Positions 6,301 to 15,500 are shown, numbered from the stretch's first letter. The stretch: 30,239 nucleotides of DNA from Chitinispirillaceae bacterium (GCA_016932075.1 JAFGDP010000097.1:1-30239), one strand, 5' to 3'. Notes: a model not told the origin generated them from the sequence alone. Numbers and translations are program-made.

Positions 6301-8476
6301 TGTCCGCAGCATGGCGGGCGGCCTGATAGGAGAGGTTGATGGCCTTTTCGACGTTCCGGCTTTTCAGGTAGGCCTCTGCCGCGCGGAAAAGAAATTCCCG
6401 GTCTCTGACAGCCATTTCCTCATAGGTGGCGCCGAAGTTCTCATAAAGAGAAAATTTACGCTCCTGCGATAACCGGCCACGCACGGATTCCTGGATGCGG
6501 TCGTGGACAAAATAATAGCCGCCGCCAAGGAGCGGTTTGATGAATCCGGCGTTGTCAAGGCGTTCGACTATCGGGCCGGAACGGCCCGGCGGGAAACCGC
6601 CCGCGGTTTCGATGAGATCGCACCGGAACCTGCCTTCGGCGAGCGATGCGGTCTCAAGCCACTGCCGTTCCTCAGGACCAAGGTCGTCGATTTTCCCGAG
6701 GATGAACGAAAGCGGGTCCAGATGCAGAGGCAATTTTACCGCGTCGGCCGCGGAGAGCGACCACACCCTGCCGTTCGTGGCCAATACCTCGCTGTTGACG
6801 AGGAAACGGAACGTCTCGGCAAGGGCGAACGGTGAGTGGTCGGTTTTATCGACAAGCAGGTTGACAAAACGCTCCCTGTCTACCACCCTGCCGAACCGCA
6901 AAACAGCGAGGTCGTCGATTTCGGCGCGGGTAAAAGGGGTAACGGCCAGGAAGGTATTTATACCGGCTTTCCTCAGGTCCATACCATGTACGCGAAAATC
7001 GGTCTCCTCCTTGGTGCGCAGCGTGAAGATCGTCATACACGTTTCGCTCCGGCCGAGCATGCGCCGGATGATCTCGAACGAGACCAGGTCGATCCACTGG
7101 ACGTCGTCTATGAACACCACAAGGGGCCTGAACGCGCACATAGAGGAAAAGAGGGTGAAAAGCACATGCGCGATAAGGCCCGCTTCTTTCTCGGGTTCCA
7201 CTATGTCTATTGGCCTGACTTCCCTGAAAAACGGCCGCATTTCCGGCACGATTTTACAGATGATACCTGAACAGCCGGCAAGAAGCCGCTCCGCCATTTC
7301 CGAAAACGAATCCGTGAGTTTTGTGCCTCCGCAGCCGATCCGTGCGATGAAATCGAGCACGAGCATCCTGAAAACGGAATAGGGCTGGTGCGGAGTGAAC
7401 CCGTTGCATTTTATCGACAGAAACAGGCAGTTGTCCTCCCTCACACCGCGCCTGAATTCCCGCACGATTTCGGTCTTTCCTATGCCGGATCCCCCGTATA
7501 TGCAGAACGAAAAACCTCTACCCTGCAGGAGCCTGGCGAGTCCGTCCTTAAGCGCATCGGTCTCTCGGGAACGCCCTACGAACAGGCGCGATCGGCTGAT
7601 GGCGATGACCGCATCCCGCCTGCCGGCAACGAACCGCTCGTGGGTCTCGTTTTTAATGTGGTCCATGATCTCGACGATGTCATGCTTGAAGCCTGCCGCA
7701 GTCTGGTATCGTTCGTCCGGAGACGGGTTGAGCGCCTTGAGCAGCATGGCATTTATGGAGATGGGCATGCCGCGAAGGGGCTGCACCTCGGTATGAAGCG
7801 TCACGTTCAGCAGTTCTTCAACGGTATTGTTTACGAGTTCAAAAGGCATTCCGCCGGCAAGCAAACGGTAGAGTATCAGTCCTGCGCCGTAAAGGTCGGA
7901 ACGGGCGTCGATTCTGGAGGCGGTGAAACCGGTCTGTTCGGGCGAAAGCCACGGGATCGTGCCGACGGTCCTGCCTTCCGGCATCTGCGCCGCCTCGTCC
8001 TCGGTCATGGACAGGCCGAAGTCAAGAAGCTGCAGGCCCTTGTCGTCGTCCACGTACAGGTTGTCCGGGTTGATGTCGCAATGGACGATTCCTCTGCCGT
8101 GAAGGTATTCGAGCGCGTCAAGGAGTTGCCGCATAAAGTGCATCGCTTCAAGCGAAGAAAAAATAGATACCACATCGAGAAGCGAGGAGAGGGACTGGCC
8201 TTTCCGGTACGGATAGGCGATGGAGTCCGTATCGCCGGCATCCGGCAGGAGGACCGGCCTGGCAATGTTCGGATGGTCGAGCGAGGATAGTATGTCTATT
8301 TCACGCTTGAAACGGAGCTTCAATTCCGGGACAGCCTGCCCGGCCCGTTCTTTGACGCGCTTAAGAAGAAAAAGCTCGCCATTCTTACGGTGCCTGATAA
8401 CGGTAACGTCAGTGTCGTCCGACGAAGAGACCGTGTCAAGGAGTTCGTAGAGCCGAGAAAGTTTTTCGATTGACAT
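3359..8476 (-). CDS. Trifunctional Ser/Thr kinase / AAA ATPase / sensor histidine kinase
   Basis: A 1705-residue signalling protein, the usual size for this architecture. Domains in order: a protein kinase (about 1-275; K39, catalytic HCDINPDN 132-139, DFG 152-154, SPEQ 179-181); an AAA/STAND-type ATPase (about 295-560; Walker A GGSGIGKT 328-335, Walker B VVFIDD); a helical TPR-like region (about 640-1230); GAF (about 1290-1450); a coiled coil; a histidine kinase with H1493 in HDIKN, N-box N1612, and a GLGLFF G2 box. The G1 box reads FFSSGPPIPEE, lacking the usual D-x-G-x-G aspartate. ATG 8476 is chosen because AGGGGTG precedes it and because a strong promoter overlaps the longer open frame (to 8551). 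It is probably a cytoplasmic integrator whose partners may be the two-component genes at 25.7-27.8 kb, but nothing proves this. Confidence 0.95.
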   Translation of the reverse strand: MSIEKLSRLYELLDTVSSSDDTDVTVIRHRKNGELFLLKRVKERAGQAVPELKLRFKREIDILSSLDHPNIARPVLLPDAGDTDSIAYPYRKGQSLSSLLDVVSIFSSLEAMHFMRQLLDALEYLHGRGIVHCDINPDNLYVDDDKGLQLLDFGLSMTEDEAAQMPEGRTVGTIPWLSPEQTGFTASRIDARSDLYGAGLILYRLLAGGMPFELVNNTVEELLNVTLHTEVQPLRGMPISINAMLLKALNPSPDERYQTAAGFKHDIVEIMDHIKNETHERFVAGRRDAVIAISRSRLFVGRSRETDALKDGLARLLQGRGFSFCIYGGSGIGKTEIVREFRRGVREDNCLFLSIKCNGFTPHQPYSVFRMLVLDFIARIGCGGTKLTDSFSEMAERLLAGCSGIICKIVPEMRPFFREVRPIDIVEPEKEAGLIAHVLFTLFSSMCAFRPLVVFIDDVQWIDLVSFEIIRRMLGRSETCMTIFTLRTKEETDFRVHGMDLRKAGINTFLAVTPFTRAEIDDLAVLRFGRVVDRERFVNLLVDKTDHSPFALAETFRFLVNSEVLATNGRVWSLSAADAVKLPLHLDPLSFILGKIDDLGPEERQWLETASLAEGRFRCDLIETAGGFPPGRSGPIVERLDNAGFIKPLLGGGYYFVHDRIQESVRGRLSQERKFSLYENFGATYEEMAVRDREFLFRAAEAYLKSRNVEKAINLSYQAARHAADKAALDIASRYFTRTHLLATQTAKTGLKPPVDMVKLQVEFGDVLMLTGRNEQALKMYEKLLEEKHGIEGLKRLDIQYKIGTIHHNTGNFDVSIRYFMDALRKLGIRFYGNQFLVAVALLIEVLKQTASSLGLKYIIPKKNTPERILSVRILNKLSYSLFFKNILLVQYAHFRALNMADRLADCAERIETYSTHTVVSFMLSLKKRAFSYFRKALVMSARINRKDALAFTYTTSGLTHYYNGNWKAAEHDLMESIAVYKSIGDRWGQVVPLETLVFLELKKGNLSECQPLLGKLLLLDEDCNDQRGLANVHTFTTLINFLNEKDSPQDWKTLNNNRDTLLNNVPLNKAHSGFILQYKLLFENHLKDAHALSDSILSDIKKNNLIQEYVAGAFADRCEILIKEFFNRHHADKSQKQIDLSDRTLLQQLRKFIILAFVRGIMYPAHRGAALRALAWYNAFRKRKRTARFFFRKAVNSHHKLGMLYEKAKSLRDFGLFFEEHSEPGHARDCFNRAYQLFDRCGASLECGRLQDSVDAEFSKRAVAAARETSGAAMAIAAGEVAQIRMDTLYDASLSLTDSGDMDRLLRRIIGALIRVTGAQYGFLRLDGDDRHEPCELALDFENRERARESIAWSDVAMRRAEIEKRIVKMPDPAETGGTSGVSRKAHGSALCVPFVRGARSLGCTYLANRLVEGLFSDNAVKAAQIIAAQAGFLIENARLVEEYKLLTAHLEKKVKEQTGAINEQNDMLQATNLRLIESERMKWLLTGTMVHDIKNFAAAISGHLRLVSYRYPDDKKMLRSVDLSVESCADIVNLTSNLLDMNRMEEGKLTLQPRRMYFEEIAALAQKYGRNVLFDERNISVAITPPSDREFSVLADPYLLERVVQNLFSNAAKYTEPGGKAALVFAETDRENILSFFSSGPPIPEEQRDIVFEKYSRIDGRASQYSKGLGLFFCKMVMNAHKGRIWVDAEKDGNCFKLGFRRI

Positions 8477-8522
8477 AAAGCACCCCTGCAACAGCTTGAT
8501 TAAAAAGGCGATAAGGAATACA

Positions 8523-8551
8523 ATATTACTATAATAACATGTGTTTATCAA
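8523..8551 (-). promoter_or_regulatory. Promoter of the giant kinase gene
   Basis: On the minus strand TTGATA (8551-8546), a 17-base spacer, and TAATAT (8528-8523): a near-consensus sigma-70-type promoter. The transcript would start near 8516, about 40 bases before ATG 8476. This rules out the longer reading frame. Confidence 0.75.
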
Positions 8552-8573
8552 GAGAAAAGACGCCCAACAGGTT

Positions 8574-8600
8574 GAAAAGCAAAAACGGCTGGTGGAGCCG
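8574..8600 (-). terminator. Terminator of the ThDP-enzyme gene
   Basis: On the minus strand CGGCT-CCACC-AGCCG (8600-8586) is followed by TTTTTGCTTTT, 14 bases after the stop codon. The stem is short but GC-rich. Confidence 0.55.
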
Positions 8601-8614
8601 GTTCGGCGGCGGCT

Positions 8615-10384
8615 TTATACTTTCTCGCGGAGCATGCGTTTGAAGGATTTCATAAAGTAGGGAGTGGTTTTAAAATTCTGGAGGTTGCAAATTTCCTGTA
8701 TAAATTTGACCATCGTTGGTTTTAGTGGCAATTGTTCTTCTTGGTCGAAAACAATTTCAATTAAAGCACTTGCCGATCGGGCAGAGTAATTGCTGAAAGC
8801 TGCAGAAATCGAGGATTGAAGGGTCTGTATGTCGGATATTTTGTAGTAGTCAATTGAGAAAGCCTCTGCAAATTTTGATAAATCAGGAACAAATAATTCG
8901 GTGCAGAAGCCAAGATCACCGTATAAAAGCTGTTGAGCCCATTCAACCGATCCGTACATTTTGTCGTTAAAAACGAACCAAAGAATCGGCAATTTGTATT
9001 GTTGTGCGGTAGCGAGTTCCATTCCATGCATGAGGAATGCACCATCCCCGCAAATAATTGAAACCACTTTCGTCGGCAAGGCAATTTTGCCGCCTATAGA
9101 ACCCCCAACTGCTTGAGCTAACGTATAATTGCCCAGGCTTAATGAGTAGCTGTTAGAATGTACTTTCAGGTTTCGCATTGTAAATAAACCAATCCTGCCC
9201 ATATCCGATATAAAAAAGCTGTTGTCGGGTGCGTAACGGGAAATTTCGCGCAGAATCCGTTGGGGTTTTAGCGGTACACTGTCATCGGTCGTTTCTTGTG
9301 TAAGAGAAAAATTTTCTTTTTCAAATAAACTTATAATGCTATCATCATAGTATTTGGCGATATTTGAAGACTTCATTTCATTATTCAAATAATCAAGATG
9401 AGCTCCCAAGTTGCCGCAAGCGCAGTATTTTACAGGATAGTTCCTGCCGATATCATATCCATCGACATCGATCTGAATTAATTTGTCCCCAAAGAAATCA
9501 GTTTCATATTTATTGACAGTCGTTTCTCCAAAATCTTCTCCGATAGAAATGATAAGGTCACTGTTTTTGACGAGCACTTCTGCTGAACGATGGCCATAGA
9601 TATCTAATATGCCGCCAAAATACGGAGAGAATTCATCGAAAAGACCTTTTGCTCCTCCTGAGAGTATGACCGGGATTCCATAACCATCACTGAATTTTTT
9701 GATAGAATCAGATATGTTGGGGAACCATGCCCGGTGACCAACAAGTAATAATGGCTTCTTGCATTTTTTTAATTCCAGGACAATGTTTTTAATCGCTTTT
9801 AAATCAACTGCAGTATCATTTGTGCATCTATAGCAATCCGGAGATAATGGGTTATAGTCGATTCTTTGTTCAAAAAAATTCACGGGTACAAGTAAATGTA
9901 CCGGTCCTTTCCGGCAATGGAGGGAAATCCTAAATAGATCCCGAATGTTATCGGGAATATTCTGGGGATTTGAGCAGGTTATGCTTTTTTTGGTAATATG
10001 CCGCATTATCCCTGAAATAGAATATGAGTTTCCGATTCCACTGTCATCCTGAGAAGCGTTTTTACCTTGAATATTGGTCGGAGGAATCGGTGTAACAATG
10101 AACCCGGGCAGATTAGATTTAAGCATTTCACAAATACCAGTAATAAGATTGGTTGCACCCGGTCCAGCAGTACCCATTATCAATGCGGGTTTTTGGGCAA
10201 TCCGTGCATACTGCAGAGCAGAAAGGCTGGCGGCATTTTCGTGTTTGACGGAGATGTATTTAATTGAAGAATTTATTAAGGCTTTGTATAAAGCAAGGTA
10301 ATGGTACCCTGTAATCCCGAACGCGTACTCGATCCCCTCGGCCTCCAGGCATTTGACGATGACATCCGCGACTTTCATTTCCAT
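8615..10384 (-). CDS. Thiamine-diphosphate enzyme, acetolactate-synthase-like
   Basis: A 589-residue three-domain ThDP enzyme. The N-terminal Pyr domain has the cofactor-activating glutamate in VKHENAA (E49) and the GTAGPGATN loop (71-79). A central Rossmann-like domain follows. The C-terminal PP domain has the ThDP/Mg motif GDG (D447 in CGDGAFLMHGMELA) ending in VFND. Family members decarboxylate pyruvate or another 2-oxoacid and transfer the acyl anion to an acceptor. The length fits acetolactate synthase, but no regulatory subunit gene or branched-chain pathway gene is adjacent, so a specialised carboligase is also possible. The coding sequence is visibly more AT-rich than the giant kinase next to it, suggesting different ancestry. 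ATG 10384 has AAAGG upstream; an ATG two codons later is the alternative. Confidence 0.88.
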   Translation of the reverse strand: MEMKVADVIVKCLEAEGIEYAFGITGYHYLALYKALINSSIKYISVKHENAASLSALQYARIAQKPALIMGTAGPGATNLITGICEMLKSNLPGFIVTPIPPTNIQGKNASQDDSGIGNSYSISGIMRHITKKSITCSNPQNIPDNIRDLFRISLHCRKGPVHLLVPVNFFEQRIDYNPLSPDCYRCTNDTAVDLKAIKNIVLELKKCKKPLLLVGHRAWFPNISDSIKKFSDGYGIPVILSGGAKGLFDEFSPYFGGILDIYGHRSAEVLVKNSDLIISIGEDFGETTVNKYETDFFGDKLIQIDVDGYDIGRNYPVKYCACGNLGAHLDYLNNEMKSSNIAKYYDDSIISLFEKENFSLTQETTDDSVPLKPQRILREISRYAPDNSFFISDMGRIGLFTMRNLKVHSNSYSLSLGNYTLAQAVGGSIGGKIALPTKVVSIICGDGAFLMHGMELATAQQYKLPILWFVFNDKMYGSVEWAQQLLYGDLGFCTELFVPDLSKFAEAFSIDYYKISDIQTLQSSISAAFSNYSARSASALIEIVFDQEEQLPLKPTMVKFIQEICNLQNFKTTPYFMKSFKRMLREKV

Positions 10385-10416
10385 GTATAATACCTTTCTT
10401 TCACGGATGATTTGTT

Positions 10417-10445
10417 AATATAGGAAATAAAACGGATAATAGCAA
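10417..10445 (-). promoter_or_regulatory. Promoter of the ThDP-enzyme gene
   Basis: On the minus strand TTGCTA (10445-10440), a 17-base spacer, and TATATT (10422-10417), ending 32 bases before the start codon. Confidence 0.65.
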
Positions 10446-10475
10446 AGTTTCTATGAGACCAACCGGAAAATAAGA

Positions 10476-10504
10476 ATGACAATAAAGCCTGAAAGCAGTA
10501 TTTT
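10476..10504 (+). promoter_or_regulatory. Promoter of the hsd operon
   Basis: ATGACA (10476-10481), a 17-base spacer, and TATTTT (10499-10504). The transcript would start near 10511, which argues for hsdM starting at 10538 rather than 10514. It is divergent from the ThDP-enzyme promoter, without overlap. Confidence 0.55.
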
Positions 10505-10537
10505 AACCGGATAATGACAAAACCGGAGACACTTAAT

Positions 10538-12154
10538 ATGAAAAGAACCTCGGCGGGAAAGAATAACGCCACTGCCAACATCGGTTTTGAAGAAAAGCTC
10601 TGGGCAGCGGCGGACAAGATGCGGGGCCACATGGACCCGGCTGAATACAAGCACGTCGCGCTTGGGCTTATCTTCCTCAAGTATATCTCGGATTCGTTCA
10701 TGGAGAAACGGGGCGAGATTGAAAAGGAAACGGGCAACCCTAAAAGCGAGTGGTACGTCAAGGAGCCCCGCGCCCGGTACGGAGTCATGGAAGACCGCGA
10801 CCATTACACCTCGGAGAATATCTTCTACGTTCCGGAAAAGGCCCGTTGGTCATACCTTCAGGCGAACGCAAAGCAAACCAGCATCGGACAGCTTATTGAC
10901 GATGCCATGGTTTTAATCGAAAAAGAGAACAAGACGCTCAAGGGAGTTCTGCCGAAGAACTACGCGCATCCTGATTTGGACAAACAGCGTCTCGGCGAAT
11001 TGATAGACCTTATCGGCACTATTACGCTCGGCGACGAGGCAAGCCGGTCCAAGGACATTCTCGGCAGGGTCTATGAATATTTCCTCGGACGGTTCGCGGC
11101 GGCGGAAGGAAAAGGCGGCGGAGAGTTTTATACGCCCTCCTGCGTGGTAAAGCTCCTTGTTGAGATGATAGAGCCGTTCAAGGGCAGGATATACGACCCC
11201 TGCTGTGGTTCAGGCGGCATGTTCGTCCAGTCCGAGAAGTTTGTGCAGGCGCACGGCGGCAGGTTCGACGACCTCTCGATATTCGGGCAGGAATCCAACC
11301 CGACCACATGGCGTTTGTGCAAGATGAACCTTGCCCTTCGTGGTATCGAAGGGAATATCGGAACCCAGCACGCGGATTCGTTCCACAACGACCTTCATAA
11401 GGACCTGAAAGCGAATTATATCCTTGCCAATCCGCCGTTCAATATCAGCGATTGGGGTGGGGAACGGCTGGCCGATGATGTCCGGTGGAAATACGGCACG
11501 CCTCCTGCCGGAAACGCAAACTTTGCATGGGTGCAGCATAAGATTCATCACCTCGCACCCAACGGCATTGCCGGATTCGTGCTTGCGAACGGCTCCATGT
11601 CCTCGAACACGAGCGGAGAAGGGGAAATAAGAAAAGTGATTATTGAAGCCGACCTTGTGGACTGTATGATTTCCATGCCCGGCCAGTTGTTTTATACGAC
11701 GCCTATTCCTGTCTGTCTCTGGTTTGTTGCGCGGAACAGGGAGAACGGCAAAGCCTCCGGCGGTAATTTGCTCCGTGACCGGTGCGGAGAAACTCTCTTT
11801 ATCGACGCGCGAAAGCTCGGTACACTCGTTGACCGCGTTCATCGGGAACTCACCGAAGAAGAAATCAAGAGAATCGCCGGAATATACCACGCCTGGAGGG
11901 GTGAGAAGGATGCTGGCAAATATAAAGACGTTCCCGGATTCTGTAAGAGCGTCAAGCTCGCTGAGTTAAAAGAGCATGGATACGTGCTTACACCCGGACG
12001 ATTCGTCGGAGCGGAAGAAGTAGAAGATGATGGCGAGCCGTTTGAGGAGAAAATGAAACGGCTGACCGGCAAGCTGAAAGAGCAGTTCGAGGAGTCGCAC
12101 AAGTTGGAACAGACAATAAAAGACAACCTGAAAAGTATTGGATTCGGCCTCTGA
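10538..12154 (+). CDS. hsdM: Type I restriction-modification DNA methyltransferase subunit HsdM
   Basis: The modification subunit of a type I R-M enzyme; with HsdS it methylates adenine in a bipartite target. The 538-residue product has the N-terminal helical HsdM domain ([35 protein letters not shown]), the SAM-binding motif DPCCGSGG (220-227) and the catalytic NPPF (298-301) typical of N6-adenine methyltransferases. Length is normal. ATG 10538 is preferred over 10514 because CGGAG lies eight bases upstream. It is the first gene of the operon, followed by the DUF262 gene after 28 bases. No frameshift is apparent, so the methylase looks functional. Confidence 0.97.
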   Translation: MKRTSAGKNNATANIGFEEKLWAAADKMRGHMDPAEYKHVALGLIFLKYISDSFMEKRGEIEKETGNPKSEWYVKEPRARYGVMEDRDHYTSENIFYVPEKARWSYLQANAKQTSIGQLIDDAMVLIEKENKTLKGVLPKNYAHPDLDKQRLGELIDLIGTITLGDEASRSKDILGRVYEYFLGRFAAAEGKGGGEFYTPSCVVKLLVEMIEPFKGRIYDPCCGSGGMFVQSEKFVQAHGGRFDDLSIFGQESNPTTWRLCKMNLALRGIEGNIGTQHADSFHNDLHKDLKANYILANPPFNISDWGGERLADDVRWKYGTPPAGNANFAWVQHKIHHLAPNGIAGFVLANGSMSSNTSGEGEIRKVIIEADLVDCMISMPGQLFYTTPIPVCLWFVARNRENGKASGGNLLRDRCGETLFIDARKLGTLVDRVHRELTEEEIKRIAGIYHAWRGEKDAGKYKDVPGFCKSVKLAELKEHGYVLTPGRFVGAEEVEDDGEPFEEKMKRLTGKLKEQFEESHKLEQTIKDNLKSIGFGL

Positions 12155-12182
12155 TATTCTATAATTGGACAGGGAAGAAAAG

Positions 12183-13835
12183 ATGGAAAATATTTCTGTA
12201 GGCAAAGAACGGATTAAAACTCTCTGGAATTGGTGTGAAGAACGCAAGTTTGCTGTGCCTGAGATTCAAAGGGAATTTGTCTGGGACAGACGCCGGGCAA
12301 GTGCGTTTTTAGACAGCATTTATCGAAAACTGCCTATTGGTAGTCTGCTTATCTGGGAGACACGTGGGGACCACCGACAGTTATTAAGGCATAGCCAGGT
12401 TTTGCTGCCACCACACGACCCTGCGAATTCAAGTACTCTTTTCCTCATTGATGGCCAGCAGCGGCTTTCAGTACTCTATCGTGCGCGGCATGGTGGTTCA
12501 GTGATTAACTCCAATGGCGTAGAAATTAACTTTGACCAGTTATGTTTTAATCTTTTAACTGAAGAGGGTGAGTCGAATTTCTTGTTTACCCGTCGTCCGA
12601 TAGCGGGCCAACAAATACCCGTTATGGACATTCTTTCGCCGGAATGGCGACGAAAAGTTCGGCGTTTATCAAAGTGGAAACGTAAAAAGATACGGAATTG
12701 CCGGACCGAAATTTCACGGTATCTCTTTCCCGTCATACGGGTAAGAACAAATAATTTAGAGGAAGTCCGGGAGTCGTTTTTACGTATCAATTCAGGCGGT
12801 TTGCGTATCAGCAAAGCCGACCGTGCTTTCAGCAAGGCGTCCCGTCTTGACCTCCGCCGTCTTGTTCGAGAATTACGGGAATCACTACCCCATGGTTTTA
12901 ACCAAGTTGACCCGCGTATTTTACAGGTCGCCTTGGCGGTAATACAGGGACAAAAGGACACGGGTTCCCAAGCGGTCGAAAGCGCAATAACGAAATTGGA
13001 AAAAGCTGAATTCCAAGCAAGACAGGCATCAAGGCAATTTACAAGAAAATGGAAAAATATCAGTAACTGCGCAAAAAGAGCGGTGGATTACTTAAATAAT
13101 GAGCTTGGTGTAATAAATTTCAGTTTTCTTCCTTCAGAGCTCATGATTGCCGTTCTCGCTTTTTTCTTTTATGCAAATAACCAAGCACAGCCGAACGCAC
13201 GCCAGCGAAAAGAAATCCGGAAATGGTTCTGGGCAACAGGTGTGGGCCGTCGGTATGTTGGACGAGGCTATTATATCAACATACGGCATGACCTTGATTT
13301 CTTCCAGCGGTTGGGCCGAAGGAGAGAAGGACGGTTTAATTATCGTGACCGGATGTCTTTCGCGGAATTAAGGCGGACCGACTATACTTCGGGTGGAAGC
13401 CTTGAAATCGCCTTCTGGCTGATGCTCAGCAAAAGGAAACCCTGCTACCTTGAAAGTGGAGTGCCTATGCCGCTTGAAGGGACGGCTTCCGTAGCAAACC
13501 GAAAAGATAAGCACCATATTTTCCCCAGGGCCCTATTAGAACGGAATGATTTTACCGCCAGAGAGGCAAACAGCCTTGCCAACATGTGCTATCTTGTAGC
13601 GGAAGAGAACCAGAGCATAGGAAGTAACAAACCCGCTGTTTATCTTGAGGATTACAAGCGACTGAAGCACTTTCCGCGGGTTATGCGGTCGCATTTAATT
13701 CCTTATCGAAGCGATAGCGCCCTTTGGAACAGAAATGTCAGGAGTGCGTACCGGAAATTTGTACGTCAAAGAATTGATTTAATACGGCGAGCATTTGAGA
13801 AGGAAGCAGGAACACGGCTTTTCAGGCGTGACTAA
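12183..13835 (+). CDS. DUF262/HNH nuclease, GmrSD-like (type IV restriction-like)
   Basis: A 550-residue protein with an N-terminal DUF262 (GmrS-like) domain: VPEIQREFVWD (25-35) and the hallmark DGQQR at 90-94. The C-terminal DUF1524-like (GmrD) His-Me nuclease has HHIFP at 444-448 and a downstream NSLANMCYLVAEENQSIGSNKP segment. In GmrSD and BrxU enzymes, the DUF262 part binds and hydrolyses nucleotide and the DUF1524 part cuts DNA carrying modified cytosines. Both motif sets are present, so an active single-chain nuclease is plausible. It sits between hsdM and hsdS in one operon, implying a second defence layer against phages with modified DNA. ATG 12183 has AGGGAAG upstream; TTG 12165 is less likely. 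Confidence 0.9.
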   Translation: MENISVGKERIKTLWNWCEERKFAVPEIQREFVWDRRRASAFLDSIYRKLPIGSLLIWETRGDHRQLLRHSQVLLPPHDPANSSTLFLIDGQQRLSVLYRARHGGSVINSNGVEINFDQLCFNLLTEEGESNFLFTRRPIAGQQIPVMDILSPEWRRKVRRLSKWKRKKIRNCRTEISRYLFPVIRVRTNNLEEVRESFLRINSGGLRISKADRAFSKASRLDLRRLVRELRESLPHGFNQVDPRILQVALAVIQGQKDTGSQAVESAITKLEKAEFQARQASRQFTRKWKNISNCAKRAVDYLNNELGVINFSFLPSELMIAVLAFFFYANNQAQPNARQRKEIRKWFWATGVGRRYVGRGYYINIRHDLDFFQRLGRRREGRFNYRDRMSFAELRRTDYTSGGSLEIAFWLMLSKRKPCYLESGVPMPLEGTASVANRKDKHHIFPRALLERNDFTAREANSLANMCYLVAEENQSIGSNKPAVYLEDYKRLKHFPRVMRSHLIPYRSDSALWNRNVRSAYRKFVRQRIDLIRRAFEKEAGTRLFRRD

Positions 13836-13850
13836 AAGGTGGCTTTTAAT

Positions 13851-14183
13851 ATGACAACCAATCCTTTCCTCGGAAAATGGCGCATCACTGAAATGGAGAA
13901 GTGGGACAGGAATTTCATTGACGCCGAAAAGAAAGGATATTTCAGGTTCGGCAACGAAGAAGACGGCGATTTTCATTTCGGATACGTTCACGGTTTCATT
14001 GAGTATGAAATTGAAGACGAAGCCGGAAGACTGCGCCTCGACTTCTCATGGCAGGGCAACGATGAAAAGGACGAGGCAAACGGACGGGGCTGGGCGCGGA
14101 TAGAGGAAGACGGGACCATGTACGGGAAAATTGCTTTTCACGGCGGAGAGAAGAGCTGGTTTAAGGCGAAGAGGGTAAAATGA
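13851..14183 (+). CDS. Small conserved protein of unknown function in the hsd operon
   Basis: A 110-residue acidic, beta-rich soluble protein beginning TNPFLGKWRITEMEKWD and containing a FSWQGNDEKDEANGRGWARI segment. The order (GKWRI, then G-rich strands, then GRGWA) resembles a widespread small family of lipocalin- or calycin-like appearance, for which I know no function. ATG 13851 is used because AAAGGTGG lies seven bases upstream; GTG 13839 is the longer alternative. The stop overlaps the hsdS start in an ATGA, so the two are translationally coupled, which suggests a role with the specificity subunit or at least a stable association with it. Confidence 0.8.
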   Translation: MTTNPFLGKWRITEMEKWDRNFIDAEKKGYFRFGNEEDGDFHFGYVHGFIEYEIEDEAGRLRLDFSWQGNDEKDEANGRGWARIEEDGTMYGKIAFHGGEKSWFKAKRVK

Positions 14184-15469
14184 GCGATTGGCATGAAACC
14201 ACATTAGCTGGTTTATCAGAGAATATCTCATACGGATATACGGCGAGCGCAGAATCTCAGCAGGTTGGACCTCGTTTCTTGAGAATTACTGATATTCAAA
14301 ACGGGGTTGTTGATTGGGCGTCAGTGCCATATTGTCAAATTGGAAAAGAAAATATCGATAAATATCGTTTGGAATATGGCGATATAGTTGTAGCTCGTAC
14401 TGGCAATAGTACAGGAGAAAATTATCTTTTTAAATCTGATAAGGAAACGGTTTTTGCCTCATATTTAATCCGATTTAAGATTAAGAAACAACAAGCTGAC
14501 CCATTATTTGTTTGGTACAATCTCCGGTCTAAACAATGGTGGAGTTTTATCGCCGGTTCAAAAACGGGGTCTGCCCAAGCAGGTGCGAACGCCAAGGTTC
14601 TTGGACAATTCCCGATTAATTTACCCCCTCTCCCTATCCAGTGCACCATCGCTTCCATCCTCGGTTCTTTAGATGATAAAATCGAACTCAACCACCGCAT
14701 GAACGAAACGCTCGAAGCCACGGCGCGGGCGTTGTACAAAAGCTGGTTTGTGGATTTCGACCCGGTTAAGGCCAAGGCCGAAGGCCGGAAACCTTTTGGA
14801 ATGGATGATGAAACGGCGGCGCTGTTTCCGGATGGGTTTGAGGAGAGTAAGTTGGGGAAGATTCCGAAAGGGTGGAGGGTTGGAGAAATAGGAGAATTAG
14901 TAAACGCTGTGGGTGGAACAACTCCAAGTACAAACGACCCATCTTTTTGGGATTCTGGCGAAATTCCCTTTGTTACGCCAAAAGATTTAGCTGGTCTTTC
15001 GAGCCGCGCACTGTTGAAAACAGAACGAATGATAACCCAGAAAGGATTACAGCAAATAAGTTCCGGTCTGCTTCCAAGAGGGACAGTCCTTCTTTCTTCC
15101 AGAGCGCCTATTGGTTATTTAGCAATCACAGAAATGCCTGTTGCAATAAATCAGGGTTTTATTGCAATGGTTTGTAATGAGCAAATTCTTCCAAATCATT
15201 TTGTTCTTCGATGGACGGAAGATAACATGCCCACAATTATCGGAAATGCTAATGGAACTACCTTTTTAGAAATCAGTAAAAAGAATTTCAGGCCGATAGC
15301 TGTGATAGTGCCTGATATTAAGGTGGTTCATAAGTTTACTGAAATAGCAGGAGATTTGCATTTAAAAGTTGTTTCAAATCTTGTTCAGAATGAAAACCTG
15401 ATGAAACTTAGAGATTTCCTTCTTCCCAGCCTTCTCTCCGGCGAATTGAAATTAGAAACACGGGCGTAG
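14180..15469 (+). CDS. hsdS: Type I restriction-modification specificity subunit HsdS
   Basis: A 429-residue DNA-recognition subunit with two target-recognition domains. The first (about 1-150) runs from HETTLAGLSENISYGY through the RLEYGDIVVARTGN strand. The central conserved helix region, INLPPLPIQCTIASILGSLDDKIELNHRMNETLE, continues to KSWFVDFDPVKAK (about 150-205). The second domain starts at IPKGWRVGEIGELV, with GEIPFVTPKDL and LLSSRAPIGYLAI, and the distal conserved region ends in LRDFLLPSLLSGEL. The target sequence cannot be read from this. The recognition domains are AT-richer than hsdM and hsdR, as often seen because specificity domains recombine. The start overlaps the preceding stop. 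Confidence 0.96.
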   Translation: MSDWHETTLAGLSENISYGYTASAESQQVGPRFLRITDIQNGVVDWASVPYCQIGKENIDKYRLEYGDIVVARTGNSTGENYLFKSDKETVFASYLIRFKIKKQQADPLFVWYNLRSKQWWSFIAGSKTGSAQAGANAKVLGQFPINLPPLPIQCTIASILGSLDDKIELNHRMNETLEATARALYKSWFVDFDPVKAKAEGRKPFGMDDETAALFPDGFEESKLGKIPKGWRVGEIGELVNAVGGTTPSTNDPSFWDSGEIPFVTPKDLAGLSSRALLKTERMITQKGLQQISSGLLPRGTVLLSSRAPIGYLAITEMPVAINQGFIAMVCNEQILPNHFVLRWTEDNMPTIIGNANGTTFLEISKKNFRPIAVIVPDIKVVHKFTEIAGDLHLKVVSNLVQNENLMKLRDFLLPSLLSGELKLETRA

Positions 15470-15500
15470 GGTTGAAAACATAAAACAGGAGTGGAACGAT

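Noticed and set aside
4313..8290. Several long plus-strand open frames (for example 4313-5197 and 7388-8290)
   Set aside because: They are antisense shadows of the 1705-residue kinase, whose domains and motifs are continuous on the minus strand.
8477..8551. Longer start (25 extra codons) for the giant kinase
   Set aside because: The extension overlaps a near-consensus promoter and lacks a Shine-Dalgarno, whereas ATG 8476 has one.
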